From Acidobacteriota bacterium (GTDB lineage: Bacteria; Acidobacteriota; Thermoanaerobaculia; Multivoradales; Multivoraceae), in NCBI GenBank assembly GCA_026707325.1, contig JAPOXA010000110.1, positions 1 through 64,000 of the forward strand: a stretch of DNA of 64,000 nucleotides, read 5' to 3'. The translations under genes were made by a program, and so were the position numbers. Under the pieces are notes generated by a model. It worked only from the letters and a program-made list of their open reading frames with translations, was not told where the DNA came from and made no database searches. This document shows, in pieces, positions 36,783-45,992 of the stretch (positions are counted from its first letter, which is position 1; each line of letters opens with the position of its first letter).

Positions 36783-39086
36783 CTAGGGGAAGACCTCTGC
36801 GAGTTCGGAGGCAGTCCAGGGGTCGATGCGGTCGCTTGTGCGTTCGCGGATTGCGGTGACGAGTTCGGGCGAAACCGGATCGGCGGTGTTGCCCCAGCTT
36901 CGGCGGATGTAGGTGAGGAGGGCGGCGATGGCGGTGTCGGGGAGGCGGGGGTCGGCGGCGAAACCGGGCATCAGGTCGTCCCACGCCTGGCCGTGGACTT
37001 CGATCGGCCCCTCGAGGCCATGGAGCACCAGGGCGGCCAGGCGCTCCGGGGATCCCAGAACCCACGGAGTGTTGACCAGAGTCGGGCCCAAGCCCTCCTG
37101 GCCCCGGCCGTCGTTGTTGTGGCAGGAGCGGCAGGCGCGGTAGTGGCGGCGGCCACGGTTGAACTGGGCGGCTTCGGCGGCGGTCAGGGCAGGGGCCGAT
37201 TCCGGTGTATCCGGGGGTTCGCCCGTAGTGGTTCCGGCCAGGTTCGCGGCGAGGCCGACCTGGCGGTGGAAGGGGTCGTCGGCCTGCGCCGCCACGCGCT
37301 CGGCCAGGACGTTCTTCGCCCAGGTCGACTGCCGGGCCATGGCGCCGACGGTCAACAGCGCCTGGGCGCGCACCTCGGCCGACGGGGAGTCGAGCAGTTC
37401 GGCGATCGTGGCCTCGCCGGCGGCGCTTCCTGCCAGCATTTCCTCGCCGACTCGCAGAGCGTGAACGACTAGCCAGGGATCCCGGGCTCGCAGCCCCCTC
37501 TGCACGGTCGCGTCATCCAGCTCGCCGCGGCCATGGAGCGTCCACAGGGCGTGGATCCGGGAGAGCGGGTCGTCGCCGGAGCGGGCGAGCTCGCGCAGGG
37601 CGCTGCGGCCCGCGTCGTCGAGTTCGTTCTCGACGAGCAGCCGCTGGGCCGCGTCACGCAACCAGCCGTTCGGGTGGGACAGGGCGGCAATGCGGTCAGC
37701 CGCGGTCGCAAGGCCCGGTACGTCGCGACGGACGGAGGCGGGGTCCTCGACGTCTCCCTCCCAGACCACGCGGTAGATGCGGCCCATGCCGACCGGGCGG
37801 TCGAGTCCGTGCTCGAGGATGTACTCGCGCAGATAGGTCGTCACATACCGGACGTGCTGGAGGATGCCGCGGTACATGTCGATCACATAGAGCGCGCCAT
37901 CCGGTCCGACCTTCGCATCGACCGGACGGAAGCGCTCGTCGGTCGAGGCCAGGAACTCGCGCTCGACCCAGTTCGGATCGCCGTAGCGACGGTGCTCGGC
38001 CACCAGTGTCGGAATTCCGTTCGTCGCCGTACCGGGCGCCAGATCGAAGTGGGCGACGACGTTGCCGGCTGGTTCCGGCACGAAGACATCGCCGCGGAAG
38101 GTGGCGGGGAACTGGTCGCCGCGATAGACCACGAGGCCGCTGACCGAGGTCGTGACCGCGAGCCTGCCGTCCTCGCGCAGCATGCTGTTTACGTAGCCGC
38201 GGTTGATGCCGGGATTCACGCGGATCGAGTAGACCGTCTCGTCATGCACGAGCCGTTCGCTGGCGCCGATGCCGCCGTTTCTCGGCTGGTGCTCGGCGTT
38301 GGCCAGCGCGTAGTCGGCCGGGATCAGGTCGGCGAACAGGTAGCGCGAGTTCGTGTTGTAGTAGAGGCGGCCGACGTCGTCCTGGGCGATGCCCCACTGG
38401 CCCCGGAACAGCGTCGGATCGACCTCGATCGAGGCGCCCTCGGGACCCTGGCGCAGCCGAAAGCGCCGGTCGGACTTGGCGTTGTAGATCCAGTTGTCGA
38501 GCGCCCACAGCAGCCCGTTCTCCGTGTGTTCCAGGAGATCGGGGTCCGGGTCGCCGTAAGCGAGCAGCCGCTTCCGGCTTACGCAGCGGGGCAGCCCGCC
38601 GGCCTCGGCTTCGCTGCGGCACAGCCACAGGTTCGGCGGTTCGCCGATCAGGATGCCGCCTGAGACGGCGGCGATCGCGCGCGGGCTGACCAGGCCGTCC
38701 AGGTAGACCGCGTTCCGGTCCATCGCGCCGTCCGCGTCCGTGTCCTCGAGCACGACGACCCGCCCCACAGGCTCCTGTTCGCCCTCGCCGTCGACGGTCG
38801 GCATGAAGCCCCGCATCTCGACGACGTAGAGGAGTCCCCGCTCGTCCCAGGCCATTGCGACCGGGTCTTCGACCAGGGGTTCGGCGGCCACCAGCTCGAC
38901 ACGGAAGCCGGGGGCCACGCGTAGCGTCGCCATCGCCTCGGCCGGCGCGAGTGGAGGCGATTCGGGCACCTTGAACCGGCGCCACACCTGATCCATCACG
39001 TGGCCCTCGCGGTCGCCTCGCTGGGCGTCCGCCGAAGGTGACACGGACAGGGCGAGCGCGATCAGGGAAGGAACTCGCCAGCGCAT
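36783..39086 (-). CDS. PVC-type heme-binding protein (membrane-bound dehydrogenase-like N-terminus, HEAT repeats, c-type cytochrome)
   Basis: FRVELVAAEPLVEDPVAMAWDERGLLYVVEMRG, and CRSCHNNDGRGQEGLGPTLVN heme-binding CxxCH. Confidence 0.85.
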   Translation of the reverse strand: MRWRVPSLIALALSVSPSADAQRGDREGHVMDQVWRRFKVPESPPLAPAEAMATLRVAPGFRVELVAAEPLVEDPVAMAWDERGLLYVVEMRGFMPTVDGEGEQEPVGRVVVLEDTDADGAMDRNAVYLDGLVSPRAIAAVSGGILIGEPPNLWLCRSEAEAGGLPRCVSRKRLLAYGDPDPDLLEHTENGLLWALDNWIYNAKSDRRFRLRQGPEGASIEVDPTLFRGQWGIAQDDVGRLYYNTNSRYLFADLIPADYALANAEHQPRNGGIGASERLVHDETVYSIRVNPGINRGYVNSMLREDGRLAVTTSVSGLVVYRGDQFPATFRGDVFVPEPAGNVVAHFDLAPGTATNGIPTLVAEHRRYGDPNWVEREFLASTDERFRPVDAKVGPDGALYVIDMYRGILQHVRYVTTYLREYILEHGLDRPVGMGRIYRVVWEGDVEDPASVRRDVPGLATAADRIAALSHPNGWLRDAAQRLLVENELDDAGRSALRELARSGDDPLSRIHALWTLHGRGELDDATVQRGLRARDPWLVVHALRVGEEMLAGSAAGEATIAELLDSPSAEVRAQALLTVGAMARQSTWAKNVLAERVAAQADDPFHRQVGLAANLAGTTTGEPPDTPESAPALTAAEAAQFNRGRRHYRACRSCHNNDGRGQEGLGPTLVNTPWVLGSPERLAALVLHGLEGPIEVHGQAWDDLMPGFAADPRLPDTAIAALLTYIRRSWGNTADPVSPELVTAIRERTSDRIDPWTASELAEVFP

Positions 39087-39109
39087 CGCGGTGAAGTAGC
39101 CTAGCTGAG
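39087..39109. promoter_or_regulatory. Candidate overlapping bidirectional promoter for leaderless divergent genes
   Basis: TAGCCT (+, 39097-39102) lies 7 nt before the ATG at 39110. TAGGCT (-, 39103-39098) lies 11 nt before the ATG at 39086. Confidence 0.5.
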
Positions 39110-40531
39110 ATGCCGGAACAGTTGTCCGCCGCCGAGCGGGACGACCTGCGGGTCGGCCTGCGGATGGCCCATCCGCCCGACCCGGCGGCGCTGGCCGCGG
39201 AACGGCGGGAACTCGCTGAACTCGAGGGCAAACCCCGGACGGCCCGCTGGCGAGCGTTCGCGGGACTGATCGGTCCGGGCTACATGCAGAGCGCGATGAC
39301 GCTCGGCAGCGGCACGGCGGCTTCCGCCCTGTTCGCCGGGGCCGTGTTCGGCTACCAGCTCCTGTGGGTGGCGCCGCTCGCCATGCTGCTTGGGCTCGTC
39401 ATGCTCTCGGCGGTCGCCCATCAGACCCTGTCGACCGGCATGCGGCCGTTCGACGCGATGCGCCGCTTCGCGGGAGCGCCGCTGGCCTGGAGCTGGGCCC
39501 TGGGCGCGCTCATCGCGTCGATCGTCTGGCACTTCCCGCAGTACTCGCTGGCCTCCGCGGTCCTGGTCGACCTCGGAGAAGCGGCGGGGATCGAGGGGTT
39601 GCCGGCGGCGGGCCTCGGCTTCGTCGTCCTCGTCTGGGCCGTGCTCATCTCGTCGCTCTACGGTCGCCGGCCGGAGTTGATTCGCGTCTACGAGCGGCTC
39701 CTGCGCTACATGGTGTGGGGGATCGTCGTCTGTTTCGCCTGGGTGGTGATCCGCACGGGAATCTCGGACTGGGGCGGCCTCTTTCGCGGTTTCGTCGGTT
39801 TCGCGGTGCCCGGGGAACGGAACGGAGTGCTCGGCGTGACGGTGATCCTGAGCGGCTTGTCGGCCGCCGTCGGGATCAACATGGTGTTCCTCTACCCGTA
39901 CTCGCTGCTCGCCCGCGGCTGGTCGCGCGAGCACAGATCGCTGGCCCGTTTCGACCTGTGGACCGGGACCTTCGTGCCCTACGTCCTGGCCGCGAGCCTG
40001 ATGGTCATCGCTGCGGCGAACACGATTCACCTCGACCCCGCCTACGACGGCGTGCGGCTGAGTCCGGTCGAGGCGGCCCAGTCGCTGGCGGCCGTCGCGG
40101 GACCCGCGGTGGGACGGGTGGTATTCGATCTGGGCGTGCTCGGCATGGCGCTGTCGACGATCACCCTGCACATGCTGGCGACCGGCTTCGTGGCCTGCGA
40201 ACTGTTCGGGTGGGACTTCGGCAGCAGGAAGCACCGGCTGGCCATGCTGCTTCCGGCGCCCGGCGTGCTCGGGCCGGTGTTCTGGGGCGACATCGCGGTC
40301 TGGCTGGCGGTGCCCACGAACATCGTCTGCGGGCTCTTCCTGCCCGCGGCCTACGTCGGCTTCGTCATGCTCCAGAAGAACCGCGGCTACCTGGGCGAGG
40401 ACCGTCCGTCCGGCGGTCGGGGCTGGGTGTGGTGGGGAGCGATGGTCGCCGTCACCGTCTTTCTGACGGGCTTCATGGCCTGGTACGTCTTGACGCAGGG
40501 TCCGTCCTACTTCGAGCGCTTCGCCGGTTGA
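39110..40531 (+). CDS. Nramp-family-like transporter (divergent)
   Basis: FAGLIGPGYMQSAMTLGSGTAASALFAGAVFGYQLLWVAPLAMLLGLV; about 11 TM segments. Confidence 0.75.
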   Translation: MPEQLSAAERDDLRVGLRMAHPPDPAALAAERRELAELEGKPRTARWRAFAGLIGPGYMQSAMTLGSGTAASALFAGAVFGYQLLWVAPLAMLLGLVMLSAVAHQTLSTGMRPFDAMRRFAGAPLAWSWALGALIASIVWHFPQYSLASAVLVDLGEAAGIEGLPAAGLGFVVLVWAVLISSLYGRRPELIRVYERLLRYMVWGIVVCFAWVVIRTGISDWGGLFRGFVGFAVPGERNGVLGVTVILSGLSAAVGINMVFLYPYSLLARGWSREHRSLARFDLWTGTFVPYVLAASLMVIAAANTIHLDPAYDGVRLSPVEAAQSLAAVAGPAVGRVVFDLGVLGMALSTITLHMLATGFVACELFGWDFGSRKHRLAMLLPAPGVLGPVFWGDIAVWLAVPTNIVCGLFLPAAYVGFVMLQKNRGYLGEDRPSGGRGWVWWGAMVAVTVFLTGFMAWYVLTQGPSYFERFAG

Positions 40532-40550
40532 GCCGGCTCACCGCCTGGCG

Positions 40551-41285
40551 ATGCTGGAACTGAAGTCGGTCGGCATGCGCTTCGGCGCCGTCGAGGCGCT
40601 GCTCGACGTTGACCTGGAGGTCGGCGCCGGAGAAGTCGTGGGGCTCATGGGCGACAACGGCGCCGGCAAGTCGACCCTGCTGAAGATCGTCGCCGGGAAC
40701 TTCGCTCCGACGTCGGGCCGGGTGCTGTGGGGCGGCGCCGATGTCGATCTCTCGCCGCTGTCGGCGCGGGAACTCGGCATCGAGGCCGTCTACCAGGATC
40801 TGGCGCTTTGCGACAACCTCTCGGCGGCCGCCAACGTGTTTCTGGGGCGCGAGTTGAGCCGCCGGCTGTTGGGGATTCTGCCGGTGCTGGACCACGCGGC
40901 GATGCGGCGGAGATCGACGGAGCTGTTCGAGGAACTCGGCTCGGACACCCGTGCGGACGACCTGGTGCGGCGAATGTCCGGCGGCCAGCGCCAGGCCGTG
41001 GCCATCGCGCGGGCGCGGTTGAGCTCTCCCCGGCTCATGCTGCTCGACGAACCGACCGCGGCGATCAGCGTGCGCCAGATCGCCGAAGTGCTGGAACTGA
41101 TCCGGGGACTGAAGGAGCAGGGCGTGGGCATCCTGCTCGTCTCGCACCGGATGTCGGACGTGTTCGCGGTTGCCGATCGCATCGTCGTTCTGCGACGCGG
41201 ACGCAAGGTGGCGGACAAGCCGACGGCCGAGTCGTCGCCCGAGGAGGTCACGGCCCTGATCACCGGCGCGATCGAAGCCGCGTGA
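40551..41285 (+). CDS. Sugar-type ABC transporter ATP-binding protein (RbsA/FrcA-like, single domain)
   Basis: GDNGAGKSTLLKIVAG, RMSGGQRQAVAIARA, LMLLDEPTAAISVRQ. Confidence 0.9.
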   Translation: MLELKSVGMRFGAVEALLDVDLEVGAGEVVGLMGDNGAGKSTLLKIVAGNFAPTSGRVLWGGADVDLSPLSARELGIEAVYQDLALCDNLSAAANVFLGRELSRRLLGILPVLDHAAMRRRSTELFEELGSDTRADDLVRRMSGGQRQAVAIARARLSSPRLMLLDEPTAAISVRQIAEVLELIRGLKEQGVGILLVSHRMSDVFAVADRIVVLRRGRKVADKPTAESSPEEVTALITGAIEAA

Positions 41286-42226
41286 AGAGCCTCCGCCGAG
41301 CACCCCAGTCGCTGTGGGTGACGCTGACGGTTGCCGCCCTCGCCGGCGTGATGAGCCTGGTCTCGGAGCCGTTCGCGAGCAGCGACAACATCTTCAACGT
41401 CAGCCGGAACTTCGCCTTCATCGGCCTGATCGCCCTGGGCCAGACGGCCGTGATCGCGACCGGCGGCATCGATCTCTCGGTTGGCTCGGTGATGGGGCTC
41501 GCGGGGATCGTGACCGGACTCGTTCTGGGTTCGGGCCAGCCCCTGGTGCTGGCCGCGGCCGCCGGCCTGGCTTGCGCGCTCCTGTGCGGCGTCGTGAACG
41601 GCGCGCTCGTGGGGTATCTCCGGCTGTCGCCCTTCGTGGTCACGCTCGGCATGCTGAGCATCGCCCGGTCGCTTGCGCTCGTCATCTCGAACAACAGGAT
41701 GGTCCACGATTTCGGGCCGGACGAGGATCTCCTGCTTGGCCTGGGCGGCGGCCGTTTCCTGGGGCTGGCCAACCCGGTCTGGCTTTTGCTGGTTGCCGCG
41801 CTCGGCGCCGCGGCCTGGTTCCGGTACAGCCGGCTGGCCCGGCACGTCCTGGCGGTCGGCGGTAACGAGGTGTCGGCACGGCTGGCCGGGGTGCCGGTGG
41901 CCCGGGTCCGACTCACGGTCTACGTCCTGAGTTCCCTGCTCGCCGGGGCATCGGCGATTCTGATGATCGGCTGGCTGGGAGCGGTCACGAACGCGTTGGG
42001 GCAGGGCTACGAACTGCGCGTCATTGCCTCCGCGGTCATCGGCGGCGCCAACCTGATGGGCGGGGAGGGCGGCGCGTTCGGAGCGGTCGCCGGTGCGGCG
42101 CTGATCGAGCTGATCCGGAACAGCCTGCTTCTGCTCGGCGTCGATCCGTACTGGCAGGGCGCTTTCGTCGGGGGCTCCATCGTCGTCGCTATGCTCGTCG
42201 AACGAGTGAGAAGGACCGGTCGATGA
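41282..42226 (+). CDS. Sugar-type ABC transporter permease (RbsC-like)
   Basis: GLIALGQTAVIATGGIDLSVGSVMGLAGI; GGANLMGGEGGAFGAVAGAALIELI; GTG start overlaps the upstream stop. Confidence 0.9.
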   Translation: MKSLRRAPQSLWVTLTVAALAGVMSLVSEPFASSDNIFNVSRNFAFIGLIALGQTAVIATGGIDLSVGSVMGLAGIVTGLVLGSGQPLVLAAAAGLACALLCGVVNGALVGYLRLSPFVVTLGMLSIARSLALVISNNRMVHDFGPDEDLLLGLGGGRFLGLANPVWLLLVAALGAAAWFRYSRLARHVLAVGGNEVSARLAGVPVARVRLTVYVLSSLLAGASAILMIGWLGAVTNALGQGYELRVIASAVIGGANLMGGEGGAFGAVAGAALIELIRNSLLLLGVDPYWQGAFVGGSIVVAMLVERVRRTGR

Positions 42227-43230
42227 AGCTCCGCGTGGTTGGGTTCCTGGTTCTGGTGCTGGCGGTCGGAGGCTGTGCCCGGGAGCGGGCCGGCTACACC
42301 TTCGCCCTGGTGCCGAAGGCGATGAACAACCCGTTCTTCGACCTGGCCCGCGACGGCTGCATGCAGGCGGCCGCGGACCTCGAGGATGTCGAATGTCTGT
42401 ACATCGGCCCCAGCGAACACACGGAGGCGGATCAGATCCAGGTGGTGGAGGACCTGATCACCCGCCGCGTGGATGGACTGGCCGTATCGCCCTCGAACGC
42501 GACCGCGATGGCGCGGGCACTGACCCGCGCGAACGAGGTCGGTATCCCCGTGATCACCTGGGACTCGGACCTGCTGGCGGAAGACGCGGAGTTGAGGACG
42601 ACGTACATTGGCACGGAGAACCGCGCCATGGGCGTCGAGCAGGCGAAGCTGCTCCAGGAACTGAAACCGGACGGCGGCACGATCTGCATCCAGTCGGGCG
42701 GCCCGGCGGCGATGAACCACAACGAGCGGATGCAGGGGCTCCGCGAGACCCTCGCGGGAGTCGAGTCCGCCGGTCCTCCCGGTGACCGCCTCGAGAACCG
42801 GAACGGCTGGACCGAGGTCGCGGCCTGCCCGCTCTACACGAACGACGACTTTCCGCTCGCCGTCCAGCAGATGGCCGACGTGCTGGCCTCGGAGCCGGAA
42901 CTCGACGTGTTCTCGATCACCGGGGGGTTCCCGCAGTTTGTCGATCAGGCGTATCGGCAGGCGGTCGAGCCCTACCGGGCGCGGATCGAGTCACTGGATC
43001 TCGTGATCATCGGCGCCGACGTGCTGCCGATGCAACTGGACCTGCTGGTCGAGGGGCTGAGTCACGGCCAGGTGGGGCAGCGGCCCTACGCCATGGGCTA
43101 TCGGTCGATGGAGGTACTGCTGCAGTTGACTCGGGGCGAGAACGTGGAAGACCCGATCTACACTGGCCTGGACGTGTTGACCGGCGCCGCGGACGTCGAG
43201 GCCTTCCGGGCCCGCGTCACCGGCCCCTGA
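42223..43230 (+). CDS. Sugar-type ABC transporter substrate-binding lipoprotein (RbsB-like)
   Basis: Lipobox LAVGGC, FALVPKAMNNPFFDLARDGCMQAAADL, DLITRRVDGLAVSPSNATA. Confidence 0.9.
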   Translation: MKLRVVGFLVLVLAVGGCARERAGYTFALVPKAMNNPFFDLARDGCMQAAADLEDVECLYIGPSEHTEADQIQVVEDLITRRVDGLAVSPSNATAMARALTRANEVGIPVITWDSDLLAEDAELRTTYIGTENRAMGVEQAKLLQELKPDGGTICIQSGGPAAMNHNERMQGLRETLAGVESAGPPGDRLENRNGWTEVAACPLYTNDDFPLAVQQMADVLASEPELDVFSITGGFPQFVDQAYRQAVEPYRARIESLDLVIIGADVLPMQLDLLVEGLSHGQVGQRPYAMGYRSMEVLLQLTRGENVEDPIYTGLDVLTGAADVEAFRARVTGP

Positions 43231-43301
43231 ACCCGCGCACCGACACCCGGACCTGCACCGGAGGGCCGGCCGCAGGTTCCGTTGGCCTGCTCAGGTTGCC
43301 T

Positions 43302-45119
43302 TCAGCCGCCCGGAAGTTCGACGACCGCTTCGCGGACGAGATAGCTGCCGCTGCCGGAGGCCTCGTCCCGGACGCCGACCGCGACGTCGAACCGACCGGG
43401 CGGCAGATCGACGTTCACGACCACGAGGGCGCTCTCGAGTTCCGGTGCCAACTGCGCGTCGCTCAGTGTCACGGCCTTCTGCCGTATCGGTGTCCGCTCG
43501 CCCTTGTCGTTGCCGGCGACCAGAAAGATCCGGACCGTGCCGCTCGAGCCGGAAGGCCCCGGCAGCCGTGTGACGGCGGCTACCGGCACCTGAACTTCCA
43601 CCGGCAGCGTGACCTGTCCCTGGCCGGCCCCGTCCCGGACCTCGCCAAAGGTCACATCGGCCCCAAGGGCGTTCGACTGCTCCCCAAGCTTCAGGGCGGC
43701 GTACAGACGGTCGGCGAGGCGCTGTTCCTCGGATTTCAGAATGTAGGAGCGGCGGTACCGCACCCGCCAGCCGTTCTTCGGGTTCGTCAACCGGACCTCG
43801 ATCTGGCGGATCGGGTGGCGCCGGTGGGGCGGAGCGGCGTAGCCAAGGGAATAGTAGGAACCGAAGTCGGCGGCAATCTCCTCCAGCGCCTCGGCCGGGC
43901 GCGCCTGGTTGAACACGGCGCGGCCTCCCGTCTCGTCCGCCAACAGGCTCAAGGGCGCCTGCAGGTTGTCGGTTCTCAATCGGTCGTTCTGGTGGCTCGG
44001 TACCAGGACGTTGGCAAGGCGGAGGCCGCCGGCGCCGCCGCCGTCATCTGCGCCCACCGGTCCCGCGACACTGACGTCCGAGGAAGAGGATGCGCGGATG
44101 CCGGCGGCGTCCACCGGGTAGATGGTCACCCGGTTCGCGTTGCTGAAGGCGCTCAAGTGATTGAAACGCGTCGTCTCGTCCCGGTCGAACTGTCGCCTTT
44201 CCATTTCCTGTTGGCGCTCTGGGCATAGCTCCCCCAGAAAGTGGAACAACTCGGCACCCGGCCGCAGCGGAAGGCCGTCACTGACGTGAACCAGCGCTTT
44301 GGGACCGGGCAGGCCACCGAGGGCCACCGCCAGTTCGCCGAGAGCCGAAAGCGAGTCCGCGACCCTCAACTGCGTCTCCGCCGCGTACTCGTCCGCCGAA
44401 CCCAGGAGGTCGGCCCACATGTCCTGACAAGGTTCGCAGTCCGGCACGAAGGCGCCCCTGCTCTCGCCGAGGGCGCAGTTCTCGTAGCTGGACCGGATTC
44501 TCCGGAGTGCCTGGCGGCGAAGAAGATCCGGGTCGTGCATGGGCTTCAGGGCACGAAGCGCCGCCACGAGGTCGCTCGGATCCTCGGTGAAGGGTACACG
44601 GATGTTCAGGCCTGGGTCCCCGGTGGCGAGCAGATAGCGGCGCCCGGCCGGATGATCCGTTCGTTCGCCCAGGAAAGCGGCGAAGTCGCTCTCGATCCGG
44701 CGCAGGCTTCCCAGACTGATCCGGAAGCGGTCGACGTACAGCGCCACCAGGAGGGGCGCGTCCGTCCCCTGCGGGCTGGCGAGTTCCTCGACTTCGCTCT
44801 CCAGCCACTCCCGGTCTTCGGTCTGGCGGGCGCTTCGATCGGTCTGGCGGGCGCTTCGAGATGCGGCGTTCAGGAAGTTCGTAATCGCCATCGGCTCGCC
44901 TTCCTCGAAGATCTCGAAGTCCTCGACGGAGAGGTCGGAGACCGGGCGGCCGCGGCGGTCCGTGACGTGGACGTCGATGTTCACGACGTTGACCGTGACC
45001 TCCTCGACGACGGTCGCCGCGGGGTCCTGGGCGGGCCGGGCCTGGGCCAGGGCCGCGGGCGCCCCGAGCGCCACGATCAGGGCGGCGGAGCAGGCCGGAA
45101 CCGGCGGTAGCGGGCGCAT
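43302..45119 (-). CDS. VWA-domain protein (VWFA-related Acidobacterial-type)
   Basis: Signal peptide; VNVVNIDVHVTDRRGRPVSDLSVEDFEIFEEGEPMAITNF is the characteristic N-terminal block of this family. Confidence 0.8.
   Translation of the reverse strand: MRPLPPVPACSAALIVALGAPAALAQARPAQDPAATVVEEVTVNVVNIDVHVTDRRGRPVSDLSVEDFEIFEEGEPMAITNFLNAASRSARQTDRSARQTEDREWLESEVEELASPQGTDAPLLVALYVDRFRISLGSLRRIESDFAAFLGERTDHPAGRRYLLATGDPGLNIRVPFTEDPSDLVAALRALKPMHDPDLLRRQALRRIRSSYENCALGESRGAFVPDCEPCQDMWADLLGSADEYAAETQLRVADSLSALGELAVALGGLPGPKALVHVSDGLPLRPGAELFHFLGELCPERQQEMERRQFDRDETTRFNHLSAFSNANRVTIYPVDAAGIRASSSSDVSVAGPVGADDGGGAGGLRLANVLVPSHQNDRLRTDNLQAPLSLLADETGGRAVFNQARPAEALEEIAADFGSYYSLGYAAPPHRRHPIRQIEVRLTNPKNGWRVRYRRSYILKSEEQRLADRLYAALKLGEQSNALGADVTFGEVRDGAGQGQVTLPVEVQVPVAAVTRLPGPSGSSGTVRIFLVAGNDKGERTPIRQKAVTLSDAQLAPELESALVVVNVDLPPGRFDVAVGVRDEASGSGSYLVREAVVELPGG
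44818..44859 (-). repeat. Perfect 21-bp in-frame tandem duplication
   Basis: tcggtctggcgggcgcttcga x2 (44818-44838, 44839-44859), encoding the SARQTDRSARQTE repeat. Confidence 0.95.
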
Positions 45120-45140
45120 CGCTTCACTATACTGGCGCGG
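45120..45140. promoter_or_regulatory. Candidate overlapping bidirectional promoter for leaderless divergent genes
   Basis: cgcttcactatactggcgcgg. TATACT (+, 45128-45133) lies 7 nt before the ATG at 45141. TATAGT (-, 45131-45126) lies 6 nt before the ATG at 45119. Confidence 0.6.
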
Positions 45141-45992
45141 ATGTCCCGGGTCCCGGCGCCGCTCTTTTCGGCTCTCGCTCTCGCGGTCGCCGGAGCGGCG
45201 GCGCCGGCCGCGGCTCAGGTGTCCCGGCCGGAACCGGTCTACGAGGGTTCAGACCGAATCGAAGAGTGGTCGGCCCGCCGCATCCTGGTCGTGACGCCGC
45301 ACCCGGACGACGAGACCTTCACCTCCGGCGGCACCCTCGCGATGCTGGCGGCGAACGGTAACGAGATCCGCGTCGTGGTCTACACGACGGACAACGCCGG
45401 CTCCCGGGATCCTTCGATGACGAAAGACCGCCTGAAGGCGATCCGGCGGGCCGAAGAGGAGGAGGCATGCCGGATCCTCGGCATTCCGAAGGAGAACATC
45501 GTCTGGCTCGGCCATGACGACGGCATGCTGGAGTACGTCGACCGCCGGGAGCTGACGCGCCAGGTGGCCCGCGAGATCCGGCGGTTCAAGCCCGATGCCC
45601 TGTTCTCCGTCGATCCCGGCTCGCCATACGAGCAGTACCACAAGTCGGACCATCGTTCGGGCGCGATCATCACGGTCGACGCGATCCGCGCGGCGCGCTG
45701 GCGGCTGTACTTTCCGGAACTCGAGGCTGAGGGCTTCGAGGCCTGGAGCGTGCCGCTCGTGTTCTTCTACTACAGCGCCAGCCCGAACTACACCGTCGAC
45801 ATCACGGACGTTGCGGAGACGAAGGCCCGGGCCTCGGCGGCGCACATCAGCCAGTTCGGATCGATGGTGGATCGCTACGATCCGGCCGCCGTCGACGAGC
45901 AGCGCAAGGAGTGGGCGGCGCGGCTCCTGGAACGTGCCGAGCGCGAGAACGGCAGGGTGGTGGAGCGGTTCCGGCGTTCCACGGCATACTGA
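45141..45992 (+). CDS. PIG-L family deacetylase, exported
   Basis: ILVVTPHPDDETFTSGGTLAML metal-binding motif; signal peptide. Confidence 0.92.
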   Translation: MSRVPAPLFSALALAVAGAAAPAAAQVSRPEPVYEGSDRIEEWSARRILVVTPHPDDETFTSGGTLAMLAANGNEIRVVVYTTDNAGSRDPSMTKDRLKAIRRAEEEEACRILGIPKENIVWLGHDDGMLEYVDRRELTRQVAREIRRFKPDALFSVDPGSPYEQYHKSDHRSGAIITVDAIRAARWRLYFPELEAEGFEAWSVPLVFFYYSASPNYTVDITDVAETKARASAAHISQFGSMVDRYDPAAVDEQRKEWAARLLERAERENGRVVERFRRSTAY

